Shown: positions 39,423 to 47,790 of the stretch, piece by piece
Numbering within the stretch: the stretch's first letter is position 1
How the letters are laid out: each line of letters starts with the position of its first letter
From: Streptomyces sp. PsTaAH-137
GTDB lineage: Bacteria > Actinomycetota > Actinomycetes > Streptomycetales > Streptomycetaceae
Assembly: GCF_003259365.1 (NCBI RefSeq)
Contig: NZ_QLLY01000007.1
Span: 186,001 to 250,000, forward strand
DNA: 64,000 nucleotides
Direction of reading: 5' to 3'
Notes under the pieces: generated by a model
Databases searched by the model: none
What the model saw: the letters and a program-made list of their open reading frames with translations, nothing else
Told to the model about the DNA's origin: nothing
Program-made: the position numbers and the translations under genes

Positions 39423-40889
39423 TCACGCGGTGGGCTTGCGCACCCGTTTCCCTTCCAGGGGCGGCGCAGTGACGCCCCCGTGCGTCCGGCACTCCGGTCG
39501 CGCACAGCCGGGTGCCGGACGGCGTACGAGCGTGAAGGCCAGCGCCGATCCGACGACCAGCACCACCGCGCAGATCGGCATGGCCCGGCGGAACGCCGCA
39601 CCGAAGGCGTCGGCCGATCGGTACGCTTCCGCGCCCATCCCGGTCAGCAGCGGCAGCGCGGCCACGGCGACGAGGCCCGCGACCCGCGCCGCCGCGTTGT
39701 TGATGCCACTGGCCAGACCGGCCCGGGAGGCGTCGACGGATCCGAGGACCGTGGACGTCAGCGGCGCGACCAGGACGACCATGCCGGCGCCCATGACCAG
39801 CACGGCGGGCAGCACGTCCGTGAGGTAGTCCGCGTCCTGCCCCACCCGGAGCATGAGCAGCATCGCCGCCGCGCACAGCAACGGCCCCACGGTCAGCGGG
39901 ATGCGCGGGCCGATCCGGTCGGCCAGCGCGCCGGAGCGGGCCGAGAACAGCAGCATGAGCGCGGTCGTCGGCAGCAGCGCGCTCCCCGCCGCCAGTGGCG
40001 AGAAGCCCGCCACCACCTGCAACTGGAGCGCGGCGAGGAAGAAGAAGCCGCCGAACGCGGCGTACACGCACAGCGTCACCAGGTTGACCGCCGTGAACTG
40101 ACGTGAGGCGAAGATGTCCGGCGGCAGCATCGGATCGGCCCGATGCCGCTCCACGTGGACGAAGGCGATGCCCGTCAGCACCCCGGCCACCGCGCAGAGC
40201 GTCACCGCCCAGGATCCGCCGCGGGCCTCGATGAGCGCGTAGGTGATCAGGGCGAGGGAGACGGCTCCGAGAGCCGCCCCGAGCACGTCGAACCGTTCGT
40301 GGCGACGCCCGTCGGACGACTCCGGTACGTGGCGCAGGGCGACCGGGACGCACAACAGGGCCAGTGGGATGTTCAGGAAGAAGACCCAGCGCCAGCCCGG
40401 GCCGCCGACCAGATAGCCGCCCAGGAACGGCCCGATGGCGGAGCCGATACCGCCGAACCCCGACCACACGCCGACCGCCCGGCTGCGGTCGTCCGGGTGG
40501 AACGACGCCTGGATCAGCGCGAGCGAGCCAGGGCCCAGCAGCGCTCCGCCCACCCCTTGCAGGGCGCGCGCGGCGATCAGCACCTCGGCGTTCGGCGCGA
40601 GCCCGCACATCAGCGAAGCCGACGCGAACCACACGACCCCGATCACGAAGACGCGCCGCCGGCCGTAGGAGTCGCCGAGGGATCCGCCGAGCAGGATCAG
40701 CCCGGCCAGGGTCAGCATGTACGCGTTGACCGTCCACTGGAGGCCCGCGAGTTCGGCGCCCAGGTCCTCGCCGATGCGGGGCAGCGCGACGTTGACGACG
40801 GTGGAGTCCAGCATGGCCATGCTGGATCCGAGCACCGTGGTGAGCAGGATCCATTTGCCCTGGGGCGAGGCCAGCCGGACATTCGACAT
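39423..40889 (-). CDS. MFS drug exporter (DHA2 type)
   Basis: 488 aa from the ATG at 40889 (M-S-N-V-R-L-A-S-P-Q-G-K-W). About 14 membrane segments; L-D-S-T-V-V-N-V-A-L-P-R-I motif, W-T-V-N-A-Y-M-L-T-L-A, L-G-G-S-L-G-D-S-Y-G-R-R-R, and motif C-like G-x-x-x-G-P-F-L-G-G. It probably exports hydrophobic toxins. No regulator is next to it. It is convergent with the broken SDR gene. Confidence 0.92.
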   Translation of the reverse strand: MSNVRLASPQGKWILLTTVLGSSMAMLDSTVVNVALPRIGEDLGAELAGLQWTVNAYMLTLAGLILLGGSLGDSYGRRRVFVIGVVWFASASLMCGLAPNAEVLIAARALQGVGGALLGPGSLALIQASFHPDDRSRAVGVWSGFGGIGSAIGPFLGGYLVGGPGWRWVFFLNIPLALLCVPVALRHVPESSDGRRHERFDVLGAALGAVSLALITYALIEARGGSWAVTLCAVAGVLTGIAFVHVERHRADPMLPPDIFASRQFTAVNLVTLCVYAAFGGFFFLAALQLQVVAGFSPLAAGSALLPTTALMLLFSARSGALADRIGPRIPLTVGPLLCAAAMLLMLRVGQDADYLTDVLPAVLVMGAGMVVLVAPLTSTVLGSVDASRAGLASGINNAAARVAGLVAVAALPLLTGMGAEAYRSADAFGAAFRRAMPICAVVLVVGSALAFTLVRRPAPGCARPECRTHGGVTAPPLEGKRVRKPTA

Positions 40890-41061
40890 GCCCCAGGTAT
40901 ACAGCGCCCGGCCGCCGACACGGCGGAGCGATGGGATGCGGGACCGTGCGCGGCGCATGCGACACGCCTCTGTTCCGCATGTCCGCTCAGCACCGTGCAC
41001 CTTTTGTCATATATTGCGCTCGTTTGATTCTTCGGTTCGGTCCACTGTCGAAAGGCTCTCC

Positions 41062-41472
41062 GTGCATCCTGTCTCCCGACGCGTCGCGTCCGTGGGTACC
41101 GGTCTCCTGATCTGCGCCGCGCCGCTGGCCGCGACGCCGGCCGCCGCCGACGCCGCCACTCCTCAGGCCGTCGTCGCCGCGGCCCCGCAGCAGGCCCCGA
41201 AGCCGACGCTTTCGGCCAAGGCGACGGTGAAGTCCGCCAAGGCATGGCAGGAGTTCCGTGTCTACGGCTCCTCCACGCGGCTGGCGTCGGGCACCCGCGT
41301 CACCCTTCAGCAGCTGCAGAAGAAGGGGTGGGTCAGCCTCCCGATCCACATGAACACCACCCGCAGCCACGCCTACAACCTGCGCGTGAAGCTCGGCATC
41401 AAGGGCCTCAACAAGCTCCGGATGGTGGGCGGCGGGGCCGTCTCCAACACCGTCCAGGTCACCATCCGCTGA
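41062..41472 (+). CDS. Small secreted basic protein, function unknown
   Basis: 136 aa from a GTG at 41062 with AAAGG 6 bases upstream. VASVGTGLLICAAPLAATPA and A-A-A-D-A form the signal peptide. The mature part begins with an Ala/Pro linker, then a single domain (SAKATVKSAKAWQEFRVYGS, then TRLASGTRVTLQQLQKKGW, ending V-S-N-T-V-Q-V-T-I-R). It looks like one Ig-like beta-sandwich, as in streptomycete extracellular proteins. It is followed by an exceptionally long terminator. Confidence 0.75.
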   Translation: MHPVSRRVASVGTGLLICAAPLAATPAAADAATPQAVVAAAPQQAPKPTLSAKATVKSAKAWQEFRVYGSSTRLASGTRVTLQQLQKKGWVSLPIHMNTTRSHAYNLRVKLGIKGLNKLRMVGGGAVSNTVQVTIR

Positions 41473-41480
41473 GAGTCGAG

Positions 41481-41551
41481 CGGCGTAGGCCGAGCCGCCC
41501 CTGCCATGACCGGGTCACCGGGTCGTGGCAGGGGCGGCTCGGCTTGCGCCG
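41481..41551. terminator. 31-bp-stem bidirectional terminator
   Basis: A nearly perfect inverted repeat pairs 41481-41511 with 41521-41551 (only G-U exceptions), leaving a 9-base loop. It fills the gap between the secreted-protein stop (41472) and the stop of the convergent gene (41553). Confidence 0.9.
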
Positions 41552-41552
41552 C

Positions 41553-41945
41553 TCAGTCGGACACGTCCCGCGCGGCGGCCGCCTCCTCCAGGAGGGACCA
41601 GCCGTCGAACTCCACGGGCCGACGCCCCTCGGACCGACGGCCACGGGCCGACGCCGCGTCGAGGAGGGCGCGGACGGCGCCCGGTTCATGGAGGTTCAGG
41701 GAGGCACCCCGGACGTACCCCACGTCTCCGGAGCCCAGGGGAGCCCCGCCCGGGACGAACCGGCCCGGCTCCGCGGCGAACACGATGCGCAACGAGGGGC
41801 CGCTGCCGACCGGTTGGGGATGCAGCCAGAGGGTCTCGCGGCAGGCTCGGCCCTGGTCGGTCACGTCGTGAGTGTGGCGGACCGTCCACAGATACGTGTG
41901 CCCGTCGGCGATCAGCCTGCGGGGTTTCCTGCGGTTGCGGGGCAT
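41553..41945 (-). CDS. Hypothetical protein
   Basis: 130 aa from the ATG at 41945. A basic start (P-R-N-R-R-K-P-R-R) is followed by beta-like segments G-H-T-Y-L-W-T-V-R-H-T-H and L-R-I-V-F-A-A-E-P-G-R-F, then a helix near E-P-G-A-V-R-A-L-L-D-A-A. There is no signal peptide or membrane segment. I do not recognise the family; similar short proteins are seen in streptomycetes. It is divergent from the acyltransferase fusion gene. Confidence 0.65.
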   Translation of the reverse strand: MPRNRRKPRRLIADGHTYLWTVRHTHDVTDQGRACRETLWLHPQPVGSGPSLRIVFAAEPGRFVPGGAPLGSGDVGYVRGASLNLHEPGAVRALLDAASARGRRSEGRRPVEFDGWSLLEEAAAARDVSD

Positions 41946-42041
41946 GCGGTGAAGAGTAGAGGCGCCCTGGTTTCGGTGCGCGGGCACGTCGCAGAATCCC
42001 CACAGGACGATCGCTGACGGCCGAACCCCGGAACGGAGAAC

Positions 42042-43766
42042 ATGTCCGACGAAACCTGGCAGGAACCGGCTCTCCCGGCCACGCCCGCCGTCGACCGCAC
42101 CCGTCTCGACTTCTCACCCTGGCTGTTTCCCGCCGAGGCCACGGAGCAACAGCGCTCCCGCCAGGCCGAGTTCCGCCGGGAACTGAACAAGCGCGCCGGA
42201 TTCACCGTCGCGGACGACTGCTTCGTGTCCGAGCTGGCCTCCGTACAGAACGACACGCTCCGGCTGGGGGCCCGTACGACCGTCGCCGCGGGCGCCTACC
42301 TCACCGGCGACGTCACCACGGGCCGCGACTGCACGATCAACGCGTACACCGTCGTACGAGGACGAACAGCGCTCGGCGATTCCGTACGGATCGGCGCGCA
42401 CACCTCGCTCCTGGGCTTCAACCACACCTACACCGACCCGGACACGGAGGTGCACCGTCAGCCGCTGACCAGTGCCGGCATCCGCGTCGGCGATGACGTC
42501 TGGATCGGCTCACACGTGGTGATTCTGGACGGGGTGGAGGTCGGCGACCGTGCTGTCGTCGCGGCCGGCGCGGTCGTCACCAAGGACGTTCCGGCGGGCG
42601 CCATCGTCGGCGGCAACCCGGCGCGCGTCATCAAATGGCGTGTTCCAGGGGCCCGGCCGTCCGGCGGCACCGACGGTCTGGCCGCCGCGGTGTCCGCGTT
42701 CGCCGACCGGGCCCGCGCGCGGGCCGGTGCCCTGCTCGACCGCTGCTTCACACCCGCGGCGGACGGCGGGTTGTTCGTCGACACACCCCACGCGGCACCG
42801 ACGGTCCGCGCCCAGTGCGACGCCGTCGAGATCTCGTACCTCCTGCTCGGCCACGCTCCTCCGCACCTGCCGCAGGACAACCTGATCGAACGCCTCCGGA
42901 AGTGGCAGGATCCGCGGACCGGCATGGTGGGCCCGCTGCTCCCCAACGGCTCCCAACGGCTCCCAATACCGGGCCTGTTCGATCCGGAGGCCGACTACCA
43001 CGTCCTGAGCGTCGGCTACGCGCTCGACCTCCTCGGCAGCCGCTTCGAGCACCCCGTGCACGTGGTCGCCGAGGCCCGCCCGAAGGAGGTTCTGGCCGGA
43101 CTGAACCGGCAACCCTGGGACACGAACGCGTGGGAAGCCGGGAACTGGGTCGACGTGCTGTCCACCGCCGCCCACCGGAACCTCGCCCTCGGCGTCCCGG
43201 GACAGCCCGGGGCCGTGGAGGCGCTCTTCGGCTGGCTGCTCACGCAGGCCAATCCCCAGACGGGCATGTGGGGTTCGCCCCGGGCCGACGACGGCCTGCT
43301 TCAGATCGTCAACGGCTTCTACCGGGCCTCACGGGGAACCTTCGCCCAGTTCGGAGTCCCCCTCCCCCACCCCGAACGAGTCGTCGACACGGTGCTCACC
43401 CACGCACGCGACGTCCGCGTCGTCCGCCCGGAACAGCAGAACGCCTGCAACATCCTGGACATCGCGCACCCGCTGTGGCTGACCCGCCGGACCGGCCACC
43501 GGGCCGAGGAGGTCACTCAGCTCGCCCGCACGCTGCTGACGAACGCGGTCGGCCACTGGACGGATCAGCAGGGCTTCGGGTTCCGGGCTCCCCATCCCAC
43601 GACGGCCGGCCTGGCGACCACCGTGCCCGGGCTCCAGGGGACGGAGATGTGGCTCGCTCTGATCTGGTACCTCGCCGATCTCGCCGGTGTTTCGGACGCA
43701 CTCGCCTATCGCCCACGGGGCGTGCACCGACCGGAGCCCGCCGGCACGCTCGCGCGGACCCGGTGA
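42042..43766 (+). CDS. Hexapeptide-repeat acyltransferase fused to a C-terminal helical-toroid-like domain
   Basis: 574 aa. Residues ~60-190 are a left-handed beta helix: G-A-R-T-T-V-A-A-G-A, T-I-N-A-Y-T-V-V-R-G, the loop H-T-Y-T-D-P-D-T-E, then V-W-I-G-S-H-V-V-I-L-D-G-V-E-V-G and I-V-G-G-N-P-A-R-V-I-K-W. This is an acetyltransferase close to the maltose/virginiamycin group. Residues ~220-560 are helical with G-x-M-G/W repeats (D-P-R-T-G-M-V-G-P, N-P-Q-T-G-M-W-G-S-P, W-L-A-L-I-W-Y-L) resembling an alpha/alpha toroid. The second domain may bind or process a glycan. Unusual architecture; substrate unknown. Confidence 0.78.
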   Translation: MSDETWQEPALPATPAVDRTRLDFSPWLFPAEATEQQRSRQAEFRRELNKRAGFTVADDCFVSELASVQNDTLRLGARTTVAAGAYLTGDVTTGRDCTINAYTVVRGRTALGDSVRIGAHTSLLGFNHTYTDPDTEVHRQPLTSAGIRVGDDVWIGSHVVILDGVEVGDRAVVAAGAVVTKDVPAGAIVGGNPARVIKWRVPGARPSGGTDGLAAAVSAFADRARARAGALLDRCFTPAADGGLFVDTPHAAPTVRAQCDAVEISYLLLGHAPPHLPQDNLIERLRKWQDPRTGMVGPLLPNGSQRLPIPGLFDPEADYHVLSVGYALDLLGSRFEHPVHVVAEARPKEVLAGLNRQPWDTNAWEAGNWVDVLSTAAHRNLALGVPGQPGAVEALFGWLLTQANPQTGMWGSPRADDGLLQIVNGFYRASRGTFAQFGVPLPHPERVVDTVLTHARDVRVVRPEQQNACNILDIAHPLWLTRRTGHRAEEVTQLARTLLTNAVGHWTDQQGFGFRAPHPTTAGLATTVPGLQGTEMWLALIWYLADLAGVSDALAYRPRGVHRPEPAGTLARTR

Positions 43767-43776
43767 TCAGCGGGGG

Positions 43777-44142
43777 TCAGGCCCCGGCCTGGGCGTCGCG
43801 GACTCCGAGGCGCAGGTGCTCGACGTGGAAGAGGGCCTGGTCGAGGAGTTCGGCGACGTGGTTGTCGTAGAGGGCGTAGATGATCGAGCGGCCGTGCCGT
43901 TCGCCCGTGACCAGGCCGAGGTTGCGCAGCAGGCGCAGTTGGTGGGAGCAGGCGGAGGCCTCCATGCCGACGGCGTCGGCCAGGTCGCCGACGGAGCAGG
44001 GTCCTTCCTGGAGGCGGGCCAGGATGTACAGCCGCGAGGGCGTGGCGAGCGCCTGGAGGGTGGCGGCCACGTCGGCGGTGCCGACCGCGTCAAGGCGCTC
44101 GCGGGTGGTGGCGCTGCTGGCGGTGTCGATTCCGTGCCCCAT
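43777..44142 (-). CDS. nmtR: NmtR-like Ni/Co-sensing ArsR repressor
   Basis: 121 aa from the ATG at 44142. The protein opens M-G-H-G-I, matching the Gly2-His3 N-terminal ligands of mycobacterial NmtR. The winged helix (ATPSRLYILARL, M-E-A-S-A-C-S-H-Q-L-R-L-L) is followed by an alpha-5 site D93-x-H95-x10-H106-x2-H109. NmtR senses Ni(II)/Co(II) and releases the promoter of a P1B ATPase. Here it is divergent from exactly such an ATPase. The stop is 10 bases from the convergent acyltransferase stop. Confidence 0.9.
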   Translation of the reverse strand: MGHGIDTASSATTRERLDAVGTADVAATLQALATPSRLYILARLQEGPCSVGDLADAVGMEASACSHQLRLLRNLGLVTGERHGRSIIYALYDNHVAELLDQALFHVEHLRLGVRDAQAGA

Positions 44143-44165
44143 GGAGCCATCATACTGATGACACC

Positions 44166-44179
44166 TGAAGACCTGTTCA
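44166..44179. promoter_or_regulatory. Probable NmtR operator TGAA-N6-TTCA
   Basis: An imperfect TGAAGACCTGTTCA palindrome sits between the divergent repressor and ATPase starts, 23 bases from the repressor ATG. TGAAC-like inverted repeats are typical operators of the SmtB/ArsR family. Confidence 0.55.
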
Positions 44180-44236
44180 TGCGTTCCTGTATCGTGGCGG
44201 CTGTCCCACCGGCCACCCGTGAAGGGTTGTTCTGTC

Positions 44237-46219
44237 ATGTCCTCCGTCCTGGATGCCCTGGATCAGCAGCCCACGCGGGCCGGCTCCGGGCCGTGTCCGG
44301 CCCCTCCCCGGCGGCGTACGCGGGCACTGGCGCTGCCGGAGACCCGCTGGGCGCTGGCCGCGCTGGTGCTGTTCCTGATCGCCCTGCCGCTGCACCTGCT
44401 CGACGCTCCGGTGTGGGCATGGGCGCCGCTCTTCGCCTGCGCCTACGTCGCGGGCGGCTGGGAACCGGGTTGGGAGGGCCTCAAGGCGCTCAGGGACGGG
44501 ATCCTGGACGTGGATCTGCTGATGGTGGTCGCCGCTCTCGGCGCCGCCGCCATCGGCCAGATCCTCGACGGGGCGCTCCTGATCGTCATCTTCGCGACCT
44601 CCGGCGCCCTGGAGGCGGTGGCCACCGCCCGCACCGCGGACTCCGTGCGCGGCCTCCTCGATCTCGCCCCCTCCACCGCGACGCGGCTCCTGCCGGACGG
44701 CAGGGAGGAGACGGTCACCGCGGTGGAACTGCGGATCGGTGACACCGTCCTGGTACGGCCGGGCGAGCGGGTCGGCGCCGACGGGCGGGTCCTGGAGGGG
44801 GCGAGCGACGTCGACCAGGCCACCATCACCGGCGAGCCCCTGCCGGTGGCCAGACAGGCCGGGGACGAGGTGTTCGCGGGCACGGTCAACGGCACCGGCG
44901 CTCTGCGCGTCCGTGTCGAACGGGACCCGTCGGACTCGGTGATCGCCCGGATCGTGGCGATGGTCGCCGAGGCCTCGGAGACCAAGGCGCCCACGCAGTT
45001 GTTCATCGAGCGGATCGAGCAGCGGTACTCGATCGGCATGGTCGTCGCGACCCTCGCCGTGTTCGCCGTCCCGCTCGCCCTGGGCTCCGCGCTCCAGCCC
45101 GCCCTGCTCCGGGCGATGACGTTCATGATGGTCGCCTCGCCCTGCGCGGTGGTCCTGTCCACGATGCCGCCGCTGCTGTCCGCCATCGCCAACGCGGGCC
45201 GCCACGGCGTGCTGGCCAAGTCCGCCGTGGTGATGGAGCGCCTGGGGCAGGTCGACACCGTCGCCCTGGACAAGACGGGCACGCTGACCGAAGGCACGCC
45301 ACGCGTCACCGACATCCGTCCCCTGCCCGCCTCCGGGCTGGACGAGGACGGTCTGCTGTCCCTCGCGGCCGCTGCCGAGCACCCCAGCGAGCACCCGCTC
45401 GCCCGCGCGGTCGTCCGGGCCGCGCGCGACCGCGGCCTGGCCGTCGGTGAGGCGGGCGACTTCGTCTCCGTACCCGGTCAGGGCGTCACGGCCGTCGTCG
45501 ACGGCCACCTTGTGCGGGTCGGATCACCGGACCGCCTCTCCCCCGCCGACGACGCGGAGGAGGGTTGTGCGGCGCGGTCCCTCGAGGACGAAGGGCGCAC
45601 CGCGGTTCTCGTCCTGCGCGACGGCGTGCCGGTCGGGGTGCTGGGCGTCGCCGACCGGCTCCGCGCCGACGCACGGACGACCGTGGCCGCGCTCACGGAG
45701 CTGACCGGCCGCGCTCCGGTCCTGCTGACCGGCGACAACGAGCGTGCCGCCCGCCGTCTCGCCGCCGAGGTGGGCATCACGGACGTACGCGCCGGTCTGC
45801 TGCCCGAGGACAAAGTGGCCGCGGTCGAGGAGTGGCAGGCCGCCGGGCGCCGGGTGCTCCTGGTCGGCGACGGCGTCAACGACGCTCCGGCCCTGGCCGC
45901 CGCGCACACCGGTGTCGCCATGGGGCGGGCCGGTTCCGATCTCGCGCTGGAGACCGCGGACGCCGTCGTCGTCCGGGACGAACTCGCCACGATCCCGGAC
46001 GTGTTGAGCCTCTCGCGCGCGGCCCGCCGCCTGGTCGTGCAGAACCTGGTCGTCGCCGGGGTCTTCATCACCGTACTGGTGGCCTGGGATCTGATCGACG
46101 CGCTCCCGCTGCCGCTCGGTGTCGCCGGGCACGAGGGTTCCACGGTCGTCGTCGGTCTCAACGGCCTCCGCCTGTTGCGGGACTCCGCATGGCCCCGCCC
46201 CGTCAAGGACATGGCATGA
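44237..46219 (+). CDS. nmtA: P1B-4-type Co/Ni/Fe-exporting ATPase
   Basis: 660 aa from the ATG at 44237 (GAAGGG 10 bases upstream). There is no N-terminal metal-binding domain. The ion path has S301-P302-C303 and, in the last membrane region, H632-E633-G634-S635-T636. This SPC plus HEG[GS]T pair defines P1B-4 ATPases (Co, Ni, Fe export). The phosphorylated Asp is D345 (DKTGTLTEG), with HP-locus H-P-S-E-H-P and G-D-G-V-N-D-A-P. It exports metal from the cytosol under control of the divergent NmtR-like repressor. Its stop overlaps the next ATG. Confidence 0.93.
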   Translation: MSSVLDALDQQPTRAGSGPCPAPPRRRTRALALPETRWALAALVLFLIALPLHLLDAPVWAWAPLFACAYVAGGWEPGWEGLKALRDGILDVDLLMVVAALGAAAIGQILDGALLIVIFATSGALEAVATARTADSVRGLLDLAPSTATRLLPDGREETVTAVELRIGDTVLVRPGERVGADGRVLEGASDVDQATITGEPLPVARQAGDEVFAGTVNGTGALRVRVERDPSDSVIARIVAMVAEASETKAPTQLFIERIEQRYSIGMVVATLAVFAVPLALGSALQPALLRAMTFMMVASPCAVVLSTMPPLLSAIANAGRHGVLAKSAVVMERLGQVDTVALDKTGTLTEGTPRVTDIRPLPASGLDEDGLLSLAAAAEHPSEHPLARAVVRAARDRGLAVGEAGDFVSVPGQGVTAVVDGHLVRVGSPDRLSPADDAEEGCAARSLEDEGRTAVLVLRDGVPVGVLGVADRLRADARTTVAALTELTGRAPVLLTGDNERAARRLAAEVGITDVRAGLLPEDKVAAVEEWQAAGRRVLLVGDGVNDAPALAAAHTGVAMGRAGSDLALETADAVVVRDELATIPDVLSLSRAARRLVVQNLVVAGVFITVLVAWDLIDALPLPLGVAGHEGSTVVVGLNGLRLLRDSAWPRPVKDMA

Positions 46220-46638
46220 GCAGACGCTCCCGACGCCCGCGCGCGGCAGCCCCGGACGGGGCACCGGGCGGTGCCCGCTGCACGGTCACCGTCTGCCGCG
46301 GCTGCTGCTGCGGCACCCCGGCCAAGGTTCCTCATCTCGACCACGCGGCCCAACTCGCGGACCTGCGCTCGGCGTTGGCCGGTGTGGCCATGATCCGGCG
46401 GACCGACTGCCTCGACGCGTGCGAGCGGGCCAACGTCATCGTCGTCCAGCCCTCCCCCGAAGGCCGCAGGGCCGGCGGCCGGCCGGTCTGGCTGGGCCAG
46501 GTCAACGACCCGGGCGCCGCGGCCGACATCACCGCCTGGGTCGAGGCCGGCGGCCCCGGCCTGGCCGACCCGCCGGGCGTTCTCGACCTCTACGCCTTCC
46601 AGCCCTCGCGGCGCGTCCGGAACGAGTTCGAGGACTGA
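46216..46638 (+). CDS. Thioredoxin-like (2Fe-2S) ferredoxin, coupled to the ATPase
   Basis: 140 aa, ATG overlapping the ATPase stop (ATGA). Motifs are V-T-V-C-R-G-C-C-C-G-T with the first two Fe-S cysteines (plus two extra Cys) and T-D-C-L-D-A-C-E-R-A-N with the second pair, then an L-G-Q-V-N-D sheet. These fit thioredoxin-fold 2Fe-2S proteins such as those in hydrogenase and CbiW-like contexts. It could protect or reduce a metal or Fe-S site during Co/Ni/Fe stress. The N-terminal 20 residues are Arg/Ala-rich. Confidence 0.8.
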   Translation: MSRRSRRPRAAAPDGAPGGARCTVTVCRGCCCGTPAKVPHLDHAAQLADLRSALAGVAMIRRTDCLDACERANVIVVQPSPEGRRAGGRPVWLGQVNDPGAAADITAWVEAGGPGLADPPGVLDLYAFQPSRRVRNEFED

Positions 46639-46646
46639 TCGCGACC

Positions 46647-47636
46647 TCATCGGTGGAGCAGTGCGAGCGCCTGACGGAGGTTGTGCTCGGCGATCTGCGC
46701 CATGAACGCCCGGTCGGGGAAGTCCCCGTCGAGCAGGCGCAGGGGGCCCGCCGTCAGGGAGAGCCGCTGGGCGAGCGTGTAGAGCGCGAGCCGCTCCTCG
46801 TCGAGGCCCTCCACCGCCAACGGCCGGTAGGAGTCGTGCAGTCGGATCCGCAGGAAGACGTGCTCCCATTCGACGTCGAAGTACATGGTGCCCTCGATGT
46901 CGATGACCACGGGATGTCCGTCGGCGTCCACCAGCACGTGATCGGGTCCTAGTTCGCCGTGTACGACCGCGTACTCCGCTCGCGGCCGTACCGCCGCCGC
47001 CAGTGCCAGAAGCGGCTCCTCCAGCCGGTCACGGGCCGCCGCGATCCGCGGATCGCGGACCGCCGCCTCGGCGAGGTCCCGCAGCGCACGGTCGAGGACC
47101 ACGCCCTCGCACGAGGTGCCGCGCGACGTCCCTCCTCCGTCGACCACGGCCACCTTGCCGTAGGCGGTCGCCCGATGGCCTCGCATCGCCGCCAGCGCCT
47201 CTGCGAGCCGGGCCAGGGCCGGTGCGGCGGCACGCGGGTCCCGCGCGAGCAGCGCTTCCAGGTTCTCGCCCCGCAGGTCTTCGACGACGGCCAGATCGGC
47301 CGCGCAGTGGGCGCCGCCGCGGTCGACGAGACGGATCGCCGGGACGCGGACGCCCAGCGCGTCGAGTCGTGCGTGTGCGGCCTCGAAGAGGTCGAGCCCG
47401 AGGCCGGGCGAGAAGGGGTCGGTGAGGTCGTCGTCGCCCTCGGCCGTCGGCCAGTAGTTCTCGGCGTCGTCCCAGACGTAGGCGATCGCCGTCGTCGCGT
47501 CGTCCATCCGCAGGCGGTAGACGCCCTTCTTGCTGCCGCCCGCGACCCGCTCGACCGACTCCAGCCGCCGCCCGCCGCCGAGTGCGGCACGCGCCGCACT
47601 CGCCGGCCCATGCCGCACCGCTCCTGTGGTCGCCAC
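46647..47636 (-). CDS. Aminoglycoside-phosphotransferase-like kinase
   Basis: 329 aa from a GTG. The catalytic loop Y-A-V-V-H-G-E-L-G-P-D-H-V-L-V replaces the usual H-G-D by H-G-E, followed by V-I-D-I-E-G (metal Asp). The N-lobe glycine loop is G-G-S-K-K-G-V-Y-R-L. It is an APH/fructosamine-kinase-fold protein; an atypical catalytic H-G-E raises doubt about normal phosphotransfer. The substrate is unknown. Confidence 0.8.
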   Translation of the reverse strand: MATTGAVRHGPASAARAALGGGRRLESVERVAGGSKKGVYRLRMDDATTAIAYVWDDAENYWPTAEGDDDLTDPFSPGLGLDLFEAAHARLDALGVRVPAIRLVDRGGAHCAADLAVVEDLRGENLEALLARDPRAAAPALARLAEALAAMRGHRATAYGKVAVVDGGGTSRGTSCEGVVLDRALRDLAEAAVRDPRIAAARDRLEEPLLALAAAVRPRAEYAVVHGELGPDHVLVDADGHPVVIDIEGTMYFDVEWEHVFLRIRLHDSYRPLAVEGLDEERLALYTLAQRLSLTAGPLRLLDGDFPDRAFMAQIAEHNLRQALALLHR

Positions 47637-47729
47637 GTTCCGGTCCGCCTCCCTGTCACGACGATCCGCGCACCTTACGGGCGCGTCGGCGCGGAGGCGA
47701 CGGGTTTGTTCCGGCGGTCCGGGAACTCC

Positions 47730-47765
47730 CGTGCAGGTCCCCGGTGTTCGCCGGGAACCTGCACG
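47730..47765 (-). terminator. Terminator of the M15 peptidase gene
   Basis: A 15-bp stem with one mismatch (CGTGCAGGT...) and a 6-base loop lies 25 bases beyond the peptidase stop on the minus strand. Confidence 0.75.
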
Positions 47766-47790
47766 GTCGTGGAGGCCGACGGGCGCGCCG

